A stretch of 64,000 nucleotides of DNA, taken from NCBI GenBank assembly GCA_963709765.1, contig CAVPXL010000003.1, forward strand, positions 1 to 64,000. Direction: 5' to 3'. Within the stretch, counting starts at the first letter, position 1, and each line of letters starts with the position of its first letter. The translations under genes were made by a program, and so were the position numbers. Origin of the DNA: Roseitranquillus sp963709765 (GTDB taxonomy: Bacteria; Pseudomonadota; Alphaproteobacteria; Rhodobacterales; Rhodobacteraceae). The notes below the pieces were generated by a model that saw only the letters and a program-made list of their open reading frames with translations, was not told the DNA's origin and made no database searches. This document shows positions 8,599-19,158 of this stretch, one piece after another.

Positions 8599-9437
8599 AC
8601 AACGCAGCTGGCTCGCAGAGCGGCAGTTCCCACACCGCCTGAGCCCAAGGCCCAGGTTTCGCGTTTCTCCTGAAACATGCTGACATTATGTCCGCTTTGC
8701 GCAGGGCAGGATCCCTGCTGATGGAGATATCCCCTTCCGAAAAATCGGTCGCCATCATGTCGTCCTCGGACGCAACGGTTCGTTGCTGCTCCTGCAAGGC
8801 TCCCGCCTCGATCTTCGCCGGGTGATACGAAGAGTGGCGCCGATACTACGAACTCCGAAGGGTTGGCAGCGCGAACCTGTCGCTTGACCAGACAACAGGA
8901 ACAGTCCGGCAGACCGGAACTTTCTTGCTTTGGACGACGGGGCGGTCCCGGCCGCGTTGGCCAGCGGGAATGAGGCTTTTCCAGACCGTTGGCGGAGGGT
9001 GTGGCACGACGGGGATCTGCGGCGGTTACGGCGCGAGGCCGCAATTCCCTGGGCGGAGCGTGAGATCGTGGAGAAGACCGCGCCGGCATGGCCAGGGGGC
9101 AGACCTGCTGTCCGGGTTCGTCTCGCAGGCCCGATGGGCAGGACCAACAGGCTGAATGCGCTGCTCTCTCCGTGTCGACTTTTCAGTCGCACCCGCGGCC
9201 GGGCAGGAGCCGATGCGGCCGGCTGCCTCGACGACCTCCAATATCTCGCCCAATCTCATCCGCCGGCGCTCGACCATTGGATCCCGTGACGCAAGCATGA
9301 GCTGCCGTCCGTGAAACCGGCGAGCGGTCTGCCCGCCGGGAGTGTCGAACGGATTGCCAATCAACTGCATACCGCCAATTGGCCTGTCTACGGTCGAACC
9401 TGGAGCCGCTTGCACGGTCTCCCGATCGAATGCCACC
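8599..9437. other. 839-base stretch without a convincing gene
   Basis: Six-frame reading shows no family I recognise. A 411-base minus-strand frame (9026-9436) begins with GTG two bases after the dnaJ stop, but its translation is Arg/Pro-rich and looks like compositional noise. Part of 8640-8900 is less GC-rich than its surroundings, and a small hairpin with CCGG arms occurs near 8910. The stretch separates the convergent EAL-domain gene and dnaJ, so it must hold their transcription ends. I see no transposase, integrase or repeat boundary. Confidence 0.5.
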
Positions 9438-10574
9438 TCAGTTCTTCATGCCATCCCAGAAGCTTTTCACCTTCGTGAAAAAGCTGTTCGACTCCGGGTG
9501 GTTGCCTTCGCTCAAGTTCTCGAACTCGCGAAGGAGCTCCTTCTGGCGGCCGTTCAGATTCACAGGCGTCTCGAGTGCGAGCTCGATATACATGTCGCCC
9601 TGACCTCCGCCACGCAGCATGGGCATCCCCTTGCCGCGAAGGCGCATCTGCCGACCCGACTGGCTGCCGGCAGGGACCTTCACACGGCTCCTGCCTCCGT
9701 CGATCGTCGGAACCTCGATGTCGCCGCCAAGCGCCGCTTCGGTGAACGAGACCGGGACCCGGCAGTAGAGATTCTGAGCATCGCGCTGGAAGAGCGGATG
9801 ATCCGACACCTCGAGGAATATGTAGAGATCCCCCGACGGCCCACCGCGCAGACCGGCCTCTCCTTCGCCGGCAAGCCGGATGCGCGTTCCGGTTTCGACA
9901 CCAGGCGGGACGTTCACCGAAAGCGATCGCTCCTTTTCGACACGCCCGGCGCCGCCACAGGCCTTGCAAGGGTTCTTCACGATCTGGCCGGCGCCGCCAC
10001 AGGTCGGGCAGGTCCGTTCAACGGTGAAGAATCCTTGTTGGGCGCGCACCTTGCCCATGCCGGCACAGGTGGGGCATTGCTGGGGCTCCGACCCGCCCTC
10101 GGCCCCCGAACCGTTGCAGGAGGCGCAAGCCACCGAAGTGGGGACGCTGATCGTCTTCAGAAGGCCGTTATAGGCCTCCTCGAGCGAAATCTTCATGTTG
10201 TACCGAAGATCGGCGCCCCGCGTGGCGCGCTGGCCGCCGCGGCGGCCGCCCATCACATCGCCGAACAGGTCGTCGAACACGTCCGAAAAGGCACTGGCGA
10301 AATCGGCACCCTGATAATTGGCGCCTGCCCGCGATCCGCCCATCCCGCCTTCGAATGCGGCATGGCCGAAGCGATCGTAGGCAGCCTTCTTCTCGGCATC
10401 TTTCAGGGCCTCGTAGGCCTCGTTCGCCTCCTTGAAGCGCGATTCCGCGTCTGCATCGTCCTTGTTGCGGTCTGGGTGCAGCTCCTTCGCCTTGCGGCGG
10501 TAAGCCTTCTTGATTTCCTCGTCCGAGGCCCCGCGGGACACGCCCAGAACTTCGTAGAAATCTCGTTTCGCCAT
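9438..10574 (-). CDS. dnaJ: Molecular chaperone DnaJ
   Basis: Co-chaperone that delivers unfolded clients to DnaK and stimulates its ATPase. The J domain is at the N-terminus (MAKRDFYEVLGV, with HPD in KELHPDRNKDD). A Gly/Phe region follows, then four zinc-binding repeats (CASCNGSG, CPTCAGMG, CPTCGGAG, CKACGGAG, about residues 145-215) and the C-terminal substrate-binding domains. The length is 378 residues, standard for type I DnaJ. The ATG at 10574 follows GGGAGA; a TTG one codon earlier is less likely. It sits downstream of dnaK, separated by a GC-rich hairpin. Confidence 0.98.
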   Translation of the reverse strand: MAKRDFYEVLGVSRGASDEEIKKAYRRKAKELHPDRNKDDADAESRFKEANEAYEALKDAEKKAAYDRFGHAAFEGGMGGSRAGANYQGADFASAFSDVFDDLFGDVMGGRRGGQRATRGADLRYNMKISLEEAYNGLLKTISVPTSVACASCNGSGAEGGSEPQQCPTCAGMGKVRAQQGFFTVERTCPTCGGAGQIVKNPCKACGGAGRVEKERSLSVNVPPGVETGTRIRLAGEGEAGLRGGPSGDLYIFLEVSDHPLFQRDAQNLYCRVPVSFTEAALGGDIEVPTIDGGRSRVKVPAGSQSGRQMRLRGKGMPMLRGGGQGDMYIELALETPVNLNGRQKELLREFENLSEGNHPESNSFFTKVKSFWDGMKN

Positions 10575-10593
10575 CAATACGTCTCCCGATGCG

Positions 10594-10621
10594 AAAAGGC
10601 CGGCCCGGGGGCGGGCCGGCC
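10594..10621 (-). terminator. Intergenic hairpin between dnaK and dnaJ
   Basis: Read on the minus strand, a perfect 9-bp stem (GGCCGGCCC against GGGCCGGCC, six-base loop) is followed by TTTT. This resembles a weak intrinsic terminator or an RNA processing and stability element. It would lower dnaJ expression relative to dnaK within one transcript. Confidence 0.6.
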
Positions 10622-10641
10622 AATTCGCGGTTCAGACACCC

Positions 10642-12561
<1,920 letters not shown>

Positions 12562-12671
12562 TTTTCGTGTCCTTTCTTCGGCGATGTTCTGGGAGCGGAC
12601 CCGCGGGGCGGCATCCCCTCCCGATCCCAGGAAACCGGGCAGAGCACAGGCACCGCTCGATGTTCCGGCCG

Positions 12672-12700
12672 TATATAAGAGGGGGTATATGGCCCTGCAA
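12672..12700 (-). promoter_or_regulatory. Candidate dnaK promoter
   Basis: On the minus strand, TTGCAG (12700-12695), a 17-base spacer and TATATA (12677-12672) form a good sigma70-type promoter about 110 bases before dnaK. The CCCCCT run inside the spacer recalls heat-shock sigma32 -10 elements, but no matching -35 lies at sigma32 spacing. The TATATA also lies upstream of the divergent alkB gene. No CIRCE repeat is seen. Confidence 0.45.
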
Positions 12701-12719
12701 CAGCCGCTGGGAGCCGGAA

Positions 12720-13343
12720 ATGCAGGAATACACAAATCGCCCGACGATCGAGGTCCGTGGAATCCGTGTCTGGCAGGGCTTTCTTGCGATGGATGCCCAG
12801 GCGAAGCTTCTTCACGAGATCGACGACGTGGCGTCGGCGGCGCCGCCGGTGCATCCGGAAACCCGCTGGGGGCGCAAGATGTCGGTCGCCATGACATCGG
12901 CGGGTCGCTACGGCTGGATTTCGGACCGGCGCGGGTACCGCTACGAGGCCGAACAGCCGGGAGGTCGGCCGTGGCCACCGATTCCGCCTACCGCCCTCGA
13001 CGTCTGGAACCGGGTCAGCGGTGTGTCGCGTGCCCCCGATTGCTGCCTCGTGAACAACTATGGCGAGGGCGCACGGATGGGTATGCACCAGGACCGGGAC
13101 GAGGGGAGCTTCGTCTGGCCCGTGGTTTCGATCTCTCTCGGCGACGAGGCCTTATTTCGCGTCGGCAACCTTGATCGCGGCGGCTCGACGGAAAGCATCT
13201 GGCTGAGATCGGGCGATGTCTGTGTCATGGGGGGCGATGCCCGGCTGCTCCACCACGGGATCGATCGCATCCGATTCGGCTCGTCGAGCTTCCTGCGAGA
13301 AGGTGGGCGCATCAACCTCACCTTGCGCGTCGTGGATCTCTGA
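12720..13343 (+). CDS. alkB: Alpha-ketoglutarate-dependent DNA repair dioxygenase AlkB
   Basis: Fe(II)/2-oxoglutarate dioxygenase that reverses N-alkylation on DNA and RNA bases. It has 207 residues, close to E. coli AlkB (216). The iron triad is visible as H123-Q-D125 (in GMHQDRDEG) and H179 (in RLLHHGIDR), and the 2-oxoglutarate-binding arginines are in GGRINLTLRVV (R197, R203). The nucleotide-recognition lid with YRYEAEQPGGRPWP precedes the core. The ATG at 12720 is divergent from dnaK. Confidence 0.93.
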   Translation: MQEYTNRPTIEVRGIRVWQGFLAMDAQAKLLHEIDDVASAAPPVHPETRWGRKMSVAMTSAGRYGWISDRRGYRYEAEQPGGRPWPPIPPTALDVWNRVSGVSRAPDCCLVNNYGEGARMGMHQDRDEGSFVWPVVSISLGDEALFRVGNLDRGGSTESIWLRSGDVCVMGGDARLLHHGIDRIRFGSSSFLREGGRINLTLRVVDL

Positions 13344-13401
13344 CCTAGTGGCGAAGCCACCGGCCCGACATTGTCAGGCCTGCCAGACAGGGGAAGGCTC
13401 C

Positions 13402-14190
13402 ATGGACCACGAACTGCTCGCCAAGACGATCCAGCGTCTCGCCCTGTCGGCAGGAGAGGTCATCATGGATTATTTCAAGACCGGCTTCGACGTCGAAACG
13501 AAAGCGGATTCGAGCCCCGTGACCGAGGCGGATCGCGCCGCAGACGCCGAAATCGCACGCGGGCTGACGGATGCGTTTCCCGGCGTGCCCCTCGTGACGG
13601 AGGAACAGGCAGGAACCCACGATCTGAAGGCCTCGACGTTCCTGATCGTCGATCCGCTCGATGGCACGAAGGAGTTCGTCCGGCGCCGCAGCGACTTTAC
13701 CGTCAACATCGCCTACGTGGAGGACGGCCGGCCGATCCGCGGCGTCGTCTACGCTCCCGCCCAGCACCGCCTGTTCATGACAGAGGCCAACGGAGAAGCC
13801 TACGAACTGGACCACGCGACTGCCGAGGGCTCCGCTTCGTCGCCGCGCAGGATACGTGTCGCCGAACCCGACAATGCGGCGCTCAGGGTCGTTGCCTCGA
13901 AATCGCACCGAGATGCGGCCACGGATGACTACATCCGTCGCTACGAGGTTGCCGAGACGGCGAGTGCCGGCTCGTCGCTCAAGTTCTGCCTCGTCGCGAG
14001 CGGGATAGCCGATCTCTATCCCCGGCTGGGCCCGACGATGGAATGGGACACCGCTGCAGGCCACGCCGTCCTTGCGGCAGCTGGCGGCCATGTCGACAAG
14101 CTGGAGGGGCCAGGCGCGCTGACCTACGGCAAGCAAGGTTTCCTCAACCCGAAATTCGTGGCCTACGCGCCCGGCGTAATCCTGCGCTGA
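13402..14190 (+). CDS. cysQ: 3'(2'),5'-bisphosphate nucleotidase CysQ
   Basis: Dephosphorylates adenosine 3',5'-bisphosphate from sulfate assimilation, recycling PAP to AMP. The 262-residue protein is of the inositol-monophosphatase fold. Metal-site motifs VTEEQAG, DPLDGTKEF (about residues 80-90) and EWDTAAGHAVL (about 214-224) are intact. The ATG at 13402 follows GGGGAAGG. It lies 59 bases after alkB, and co-transcription is possible. The related inositol monophosphatase is less likely because DGTKEF is the CysQ variant. Confidence 0.93.
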   Translation: MDHELLAKTIQRLALSAGEVIMDYFKTGFDVETKADSSPVTEADRAADAEIARGLTDAFPGVPLVTEEQAGTHDLKASTFLIVDPLDGTKEFVRRRSDFTVNIAYVEDGRPIRGVVYAPAQHRLFMTEANGEAYELDHATAEGSASSPRRIRVAEPDNAALRVVASKSHRDAATDDYIRRYEVAETASAGSSLKFCLVASGIADLYPRLGPTMEWDTAAGHAVLAAAGGHVDKLEGPGALTYGKQGFLNPKFVAYAPGVILR

Positions 14191-14327
14191 CGCGCCACGA
14201 AGCGAAGTTTCACTGGCGCTGTGCCGACTTCGCGCGGTAAAAATGACGCACGGCGAAGATTGGTAGCGGATCGAGCAGATCGTCGCGGAGTTGAGTGGTC
14301 AGCCTTCACGGGCGGAAGGGTGGCGCA

Positions 14328-15215
14328 GTGACGAGAGTGACGAAGGCAATTTTCCCGGTGGCAGGTCTCGGGACGCGCTTCCTGCCCGCGACAAAGTCGG
14401 TTCCCAAGGAAATCATGACCTTGGTCGATCGACCGCTCATCCAGTACGCCATCGACGAGGCGCGGGCCGCTGGAATCGAGGAGTTCATCTTCGTCACGTC
14501 ACGCGGCAAGTCCGCTCTGGAGGATTACTTCGACGAAGCGCCCGAGCTCGAGGCTTCTCTCAAAGCGAAGGGTAAGACCCGGCTTCTCGAGATCCTGAAA
14601 GAAACCAGCATGCCATCGGGGGCGATCGCCTACCTGAGACAGCACAAGGCCCTTGGCCTCGGGCATGCGGTCTGGTGCGCCCGCCAACTCATTCTCGACG
14701 AGCCTTTCGCGGTCATCCTCCCCGACGACGTCATCGCCGCCGAGGTGCCGTGTCTGAAGCAGATGGTGGACGCCTACGAGAATACCGGTGGGTGCATGGT
14801 CGCCGCGATGAGCGTGGCACCGGAAAAGACCTCGTCCTACGGGATCCTGGACGTCGCGGATGCTGGGGAAAGCCTGCTTCGTGTCCGGGGCATGGTCGAG
14901 AAACCTGCCCCTGAAGACGCACCGTCCCAATTCGCGGTCATCGGGCGCTACATCCTGACCCCCGAAGTCCTCGGTGCTCTGGACCGACAGACGACCGGTG
15001 CAGGTGGCGAGATCCAGTTGACTGATGCAATAGCGGCCCAGATCGCCCAGGGTCGGCCGGTTCACGGCCTGCGCTTCTCGGGACAGCGGTTCGATTGCGG
15101 ATCCAAGGCCGGCTTTCTGCAGGCGACCGTCGCCTTCGGACTGGCACGCGACGAACTGCGAGACGAACTTGCCGCCTACCTCAGGAACATCGCGCTGCCG
15201 AGCACAGACGGATAG
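14328..15215 (+). CDS. galU: UTP-glucose-1-phosphate uridylyltransferase
   Basis: Makes UDP-glucose for cell-surface polysaccharides and glycolipids. The 295-residue protein begins TRVTKAIFPVAGLGTRFLP, the nucleotide-binding loop of the GalU family; KSVPKEIMTLVDRPLIQY and VEKPAPEDAPS follow as expected. The GTG at 14328 is chosen as start because it is preceded by GGAAGGG and matches the usual GalU N-terminus; a GTG at 14295 would add 11 atypical residues. It converges on ptsN with an 18-base gap. Confidence 0.96.
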   Translation: MTRVTKAIFPVAGLGTRFLPATKSVPKEIMTLVDRPLIQYAIDEARAAGIEEFIFVTSRGKSALEDYFDEAPELEASLKAKGKTRLLEILKETSMPSGAIAYLRQHKALGLGHAVWCARQLILDEPFAVILPDDVIAAEVPCLKQMVDAYENTGGCMVAAMSVAPEKTSSYGILDVADAGESLLRVRGMVEKPAPEDAPSQFAVIGRYILTPEVLGALDRQTTGAGGEIQLTDAIAAQIAQGRPVHGLRFSGQRFDCGSKAGFLQATVAFGLARDELRDELAAYLRNIALPSTDG

Positions 15216-15233
15216 GCGCGCCGCCGCGTCTCC

Positions 15234-15698
15234 TCAGGCGGCCTGCATCGACAAGCCGGACGTCAGGATGGCGTGCAGCGCCGCGGGATCCGCGTTCGCA
15301 CGCAATTTCTCGATCAGAGACGCGTTGCGCATCGTCCGTGAAACGAGTGCGAGCGCCTTGAGATGCTCGACCCCCGCTTCTTCCGGAGCGAACAGCCCGA
15401 ACACCAGATCGACCGGCTGCCGATCGACCGCGTCGAAGTCGAGCGTCTTCTCCAGCTTGATGAACAGGCCACGAACCCGATCGACGCCGCTCAGCCGCGC
15501 ATGCGGCAGGGCGATGCCGTGCCCCACACCCGTCGGTCCCAGGTTTTCTCGTTCCAGAAGCGCGTCGCTCGCCGAGCTGGCATTGATGCCATAGGCGAGA
15601 AACGACAACTCGCCCAGCTCCTGGAAGAGCCGCTTCTTGCTTGACGCCGTGCTCGTGACGCGCACGGCTTCCGGCGTCAAAAGATCAAATAGTTCCAT
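15234..15698 (-). CDS. ptsN: PTS IIA-like nitrogen-regulatory protein PtsN
   Basis: EIIA-Ntr, the terminal phospho-acceptor of the nitrogen phosphotransferase system. It regulates rather than transports, through targets such as potassium uptake. It has 154 residues, with the phosphorylated His in GIALPHARL (H66). Gene order hpf then ptsN on the minus strand is standard downstream of lptB in alphaproteobacteria. The ATG at 15698 is the only good start. Confidence 0.95.
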   Translation of the reverse strand: MELFDLLTPEAVRVTSTASSKKRLFQELGELSFLAYGINASSASDALLERENLGPTGVGHGIALPHARLSGVDRVRGLFIKLEKTLDFDAVDRQPVDLVFGLFAPEEAGVEHLKALALVSRTMRNASLIEKLRANADPAALHAILTSGLSMQAA

Positions 15699-15734
15699 TG
15701 CCTCTCGGTCTGCTCTGATCGCACCGCCGATCGG

Positions 15735-16313
15735 CTAGTTTGGATCTATCCAGCCGATGTTTCCATCCTCGCGGCGGTAAACGATATTCACCCCGGTCTT
15801 CTGACCTTCATTGCGGAACACCAGAACGGCTGCTCCCTGCAGCTCCATCTGCATGACCGCCTCGCCGACCGACAGAGAAGGAATCTTGGTTCCCATCTCG
15901 GCGATTATGATCGGCTGCAGCGAATCCGGCTCCGAATCCTCGCTTCCAGACGCGAGAACGTAGCTGGACCCGTCGATCATTTCAACCGGGCCGGACCGGT
16001 CCCGGTGATGGTCCTTGAGACGTCTCTTGTAGCGGCGCAGCTGCTTTTCGAGCTTCTGGCTGCATTGCTCGAAAGAGGCATAGATTTCCGTGGCATGAGC
16101 CTTGGCCTGCGCAGTCAGACCGGAAGAAAGATGGACGGTCGTTTCGCAGACATACTCATGGGCGCTCTTGGAGAAAACGACGTTTGCATCGGTGGGGCGT
16201 CCGGCATATTTCGAGACCGCTCCATCCAGCTCGGTGCGGACATGGGTCTGCAGGGCTTCGCCGATGTCGATCTGGTGGCCCGTGATCTGGTAGCGCAACT
16301 GCACCTCCTTCAT
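15735..16313 (-). CDS. hpf: Ribosome hibernation-promoting factor, long form
   Basis: Binds the 30S decoding region and dimerises 70S ribosomes into inactive 100S particles in stationary phase. At 192 residues it is the long type: N-terminal S30AE/sigma54-modulation domain (RYQITGHQIDIGEALQTHV, residues about 7-110), a linker, and a C-terminal dimerisation domain (about 130-192, with MGTKIPSLSVGEAVMQMEL). It is followed by ptsN. No rpoN gene lies between lptB and hpf, which agrees with Rhodobacterales. Confidence 0.95.
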   Translation of the reverse strand: MKEVQLRYQITGHQIDIGEALQTHVRTELDGAVSKYAGRPTDANVVFSKSAHEYVCETTVHLSSGLTAQAKAHATEIYASFEQCSQKLEKQLRRYKRRLKDHHRDRSGPVEMIDGSSYVLASGSEDSEPDSLQPIIIAEMGTKIPSLSVGEAVMQMELQGAAVLVFRNEGQKTGVNIVYRREDGNIGWIDPN

Positions 16314-16455
16314 TCATGTAATGATTGGGACCCCCCCGCAGATCCGATGCCGGACCAAGGGTGCTGCGTCGACAGACAGTACAGCGACAGGATGATCGGG
16401 TCTCGGCATCAGAACTATTGACGCGCTACCGCTACTACCTGTCAACCGGCACGGT

Positions 16456-17208
16456 TCAGCCGATGCGGAAGTCACGCCCCAGATAGACCCGGCGGACGTT
16501 CTCGTCGCGGACCACTTCATCGCAGGTCCCGCTCATCAGCACGTGGCCCTCGTGAAGGATGTAGGCCCGATCGACGATCTCGAGCGTCTCGCGGACGTTG
16601 TGATCGGTGATGAGAACGCCGATGCCGCGCGTCTTCAGATCTCTCACCAATCCCCGGATCTCGCCTACGGCGATGGGATCGACACCGGCGAAGGGTTCAT
16701 CGAGAAGCAGGTATCTCGGATCCGCCGCGAGACAGCGGGCGATTTCGGTTCGCCGCCGCTCGCCGCCCGACAGGGCGAGCGCGGGTGTCCGGCGCAGATG
16801 GGTGATCGAGAATTCCGACAGCAGCTCCTCGAGCCGCTCATGGCGCTTGATCCGGTCGGGCTCCGAGATTTCCAGGATCGCGAGTATGTTGTCCTCGACC
16901 GTAAGGCCTCTAAAGATCGACACTTCCTGCGGCAGATACCCAATTCCGAGGCGGGCGCGCCGGTACATGGGCAGCGTCGTGATGTCCCTGCCGTCGATGC
17001 ACACGTCGCCCCCGTCGGGCGCGATCAGCCCGGCGATGGCGTAAAAGCATGTCGTCTTCCCGGAGCCGTTCGGCCCCAGCAGGGCCACGACCTCGCCCCG
17101 GTTCAGGTCGAGTGAGACGTCGCGGATAACCGGACGGCGCCGATAGCTCTTCGACAGATGGTGGACCGAAAGCCCGGCTTCCCCGGTGGCGAGGCGCAGG
17201 TCCTGCAT
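16456..17208 (-). CDS. lptB: LPS export ABC transporter ATPase LptB
   Basis: Cytoplasmic ATPase that powers lipopolysaccharide extraction with LptF/G. It has 250 residues. Walker A is LLGPNGSGKTT (about residue 40), the signature is LSGGERRRTEIARCLA, and Walker B is YLLLDEPFAGVDP with the H-loop in VLITDHNV. The ATG at 17208 overlaps the lptA stop by one base (TGATG), showing coupling. A GTG one codon upstream is less likely. It completes the lptC-lptA-lptB operon. Confidence 0.96.
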   Translation of the reverse strand: MQDLRLATGEAGLSVHHLSKSYRRRPVIRDVSLDLNRGEVVALLGPNGSGKTTCFYAIAGLIAPDGGDVCIDGRDITTLPMYRRARLGIGYLPQEVSIFRGLTVEDNILAILEISEPDRIKRHERLEELLSEFSITHLRRTPALALSGGERRRTEIARCLAADPRYLLLDEPFAGVDPIAVGEIRGLVRDLKTRGIGVLITDHNVRETLEIVDRAYILHEGHVLMSGTCDEVVRDENVRRVYLGRDFRIG

Positions 17209-17690
17209 CACTCGTTGCCAGTCTGGAAGATGGTCCGGACGCCACCTTCGATCTGACCCGTTCCGGCCACGAGATCGATGACCAGCCGGTCGCCCGAAAG
17301 TGCATTCGGCCCCTGCGTCAGGACCACGTCGCCACTCATGACAATGGTCCCCGCATCGATCTCATAGGTCGCCTCCTGCGCTTCGGCGGCCTCGGTCCCC
17401 GTGGCGAGCGTGACCCCGCCACTCGCGACCACGGACGAGATGCGACGGCTGTCGTCGCTGCCGTAATTCACGGACACCTCGGGAGCGGACAGACGCATTT
17501 CTCCCTGAGCCACGACGACGTTCCCGCGAAACACGGCCGCGCCGTCCGTCTGGCTCACCGACAGGCTTTCTGCCGTGACCTCGACCGGCAGGCTCGTGTC
17601 CTGCTGAAGCCCGCCGAGCGAGACGGCTGCCGACTGCGCGAATGCGGGCCCCGCAAGAATCAGAAGGGCAATGAGGATGCGCGGTTTCAT
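17208..17690 (-). CDS. lptA: Periplasmic LPS bridge protein LptA
   Basis: OstA-type beta-jellyroll protein that carries lipopolysaccharide across the periplasm. It has 160 residues with signal peptide MKPRILIALLILAGPAFA (1-18). The OstA core VTAESLSVSQTDGAAVFRG is at about 36-54, with repeated strand segments such as GDVVLTQGPNALSGDRLVID. The ATG at 17690 overlaps the lptC stop (ATGA); longer upstream frames would lose the signal peptide. Confidence 0.94.
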   Translation of the reverse strand: MKPRILIALLILAGPAFAQSAAVSLGGLQQDTSLPVEVTAESLSVSQTDGAAVFRGNVVVAQGEMRLSAPEVSVNYGSDDSRRISSVVASGGVTLATGTEAAEAQEATYEIDAGTIVMSGDVVLTQGPNALSGDRLVIDLVAGTGQIEGGVRTIFQTGNE

Positions 17691-18304
17691 CGGCTCTCCG
17701 ACAGGGATGCGGGCTGATATAGCAGCCTGACGCCATTCTTGAAAACCAGCGTCTGATCGCCGTCGTCCGCCCGGTCGAGGCGCAGGGATCCGGCGGTCAG
17801 GGAACCGAACGGTGCGGCCGCGTTCACCGGCCCCGGGCTTTCGAGCCATGTCTGGTCGAGGCCGATCTCGATCGCGTCACTGGTGATCGAATAGACGGTT
17901 GATGTGGTGATGCGAACATCCCGGAAGAGCATGAGGGCGTCGCGACCGGAGTCGAGCCGTCCCGAGCCGCCGCGGACCTCCGTGCGGACATCGCCGTCGC
18001 TCTCGAGGATTGCGGTGAGGTCGTCGATGAGCATGCCGTCCTCGTGCTCCGGGTCCGGTCGCGCTGTCGCTGCGGAAACGGTGATGATCGTACCGTCGCG
18101 CGTCACGCCGCTGTAGGCCGGGCGGCCGATGCGCGCTTCCCGGGCGAGTTCGCGGACATCGACCTCGCTGTAGGGAAGCGTGCCGTCCGGATCGCGGTCC
18201 TTGGAAACGAGAAAGAGCATCGAGAGGATGCCGAGCGCCAGCAGGGGCAGCAGGATCTTGAGCCAGCCGACGACGCGCGAATATCTGTCCTCGTCGACCG
18301 CCAT
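17687..18304 (-). CDS. lptC: LPS export protein LptC
   Basis: Bitopic inner-membrane protein that passes lipopolysaccharide from LptB2FG to LptA. It has 205 residues. An N-terminal membrane helix (about 13-32, LKILLPLLALGILSMLFLV) precedes the periplasmic LptC domain. The start is the ATG at 18304, giving MAVDEDRYSRVVGW. It is the first gene of lptCAB, 17 bases after rnd on the same strand, so rnd-lptC-lptA-lptB-hpf may share transcription. Confidence 0.92.
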   Translation of the reverse strand: MAVDEDRYSRVVGWLKILLPLLALGILSMLFLVSKDRDPDGTLPYSEVDVRELAREARIGRPAYSGVTRDGTIITVSAATARPDPEHEDGMLIDDLTAILESDGDVRTEVRGGSGRLDSGRDALMLFRDVRITTSTVYSITSDAIEIGLDQTWLESPGPVNAAAPFGSLTAGSLRLDRADDGDQTLVFKNGVRLLYQPASLSESR

Positions 18305-18321
18305 ATCGCTCCAGCCCGGGA

Positions 18322-18933
18322 TCAGTGTGAGAAGATGTCCGTCTCCGGCCACCCGGCAAGATCAAGCTGCGCGCGAACCGGGAGAAAGGCAAAACACGCC
18401 TGCGCCAGATCCATCCGGCCTTCGCGCAGCAGGAGCTGGTCAAGCTCGGCCTTGAGCCGGTGAAGGTGGAGCACGTCCGACGCGGCATAGCCGAGTTGCG
18501 CCTCGGTCAGCTCTTCGGAGCCCCAATCGCTCATCTGCTGCTGTTTGGAAATGTCGATGTTCAACAGATCGGACAGCAACACCTTGAGTCCGTGGCGATC
18601 GGTGTAGGTCCGCACGAGTTTCGAAGCGATCTTGGTGCAATAGACCGGCGCCGTCACGACTCCGAAGGCGTTCAGGAGCGCGGCGATGTCGAATCGCCCG
18701 AAGTGAAAGAGCTTGAGAACCGTAGGGTCGGTAAGCATCCGTGTCAGGTTCGGCGCCGCGTCCTGACCGATTTCGACCTGTACCATGTGGGCATTGCCAT
18801 CGCCGCCCGACATCTGGACCAGGCAAAGCCGGTCTCGATGCGGATTCAGCCCCATCGTCTCGCAATCAATCGCCACAACGGGCCCCAGATCGAGCCCGTC
18901 CGGAAGATCGCCTTTATGAAGATGATTTGCCAA
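18322..18933 (-). CDS. rnd: Ribonuclease D-type 3'-5' exonuclease
   Basis: DEDD-family 3'-5' exoribonuclease that trims tRNA and other small RNA 3' ends. Visible motifs: Exo I in VVAIDCETMGL (about 20-30), Exo II in LKLFHFGRFDIAAL, and Exo III in LGYAASDVLHLHRL. At about 203 residues it is the short form without HRDC domains that is common in alphaproteobacteria. No ATG fits the family N-terminus. The TTG at 18933 gives MANHLHKGDLPDGL and is preferred, since earlier starts run into the tRNA. The tRNA-Leu ends 16 bases upstream on the same strand. Confidence 0.9.
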   Translation of the reverse strand: MANHLHKGDLPDGLDLGPVVAIDCETMGLNPHRDRLCLVQMSGGDGNAHMVQVEIGQDAAPNLTRMLTDPTVLKLFHFGRFDIAALLNAFGVVTAPVYCTKIASKLVRTYTDRHGLKVLLSDLLNIDISKQQQMSDWGSEELTEAQLGYAASDVLHLHRLKAELDQLLLREGRMDLAQACFAFLPVRAQLDLAGWPETDIFSH

Positions 18934-18949
18934 CGAACCCCGCGGGTCT

Positions 18950-19036
18950 TGGTGCCCAGGAGAGGACTCGAACCTCCACATCCTTGCGAATACCAGCACC
19001 TGAAGCTGGCGCGTCTACCAATTCCGCCACCTGGGC
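18950..19036 (-). tRNA. tRNA-Leu (anticodon CAG)
   Basis: Read on the minus strand, an 87-base class II tRNA with acceptor GCCCAGG paired to CCTGGGC and an encoded CCA tail. The anticodon arm CCAGC-TTCAGGT-GCTGG gives anticodon CAG, decoding CUG. A variable arm typical of tRNA-Leu and the TTCGAGTCC T-loop are present. It lies directly upstream of rnd on the same strand. Confidence 0.97.
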
Positions 19037-19158
19037 CGGTGTCGTGGAAGCGGCTGATACGCGGCGGCCGGGGGGGTGTCAACACCTTGACCTCGTGCCT
19101 TGTTCGCGCGGGTCTGCGGGGCTATTGAGACCATGCAGGCATGGCCGGAGGCGCGCAA

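Noticed and set aside
9026..9436. A minus-strand gene directly after dnaJ
   Set aside because: It starts with GTG without a ribosome site and its translation has no recognisable domain and atypical composition.
12562..12719. CIRCE/HrcA operator before dnaK
   Set aside because: No TTAGCACTC-N9-GAGTGCTAA-like repeat is present; only a sigma70-like promoter could be supported.
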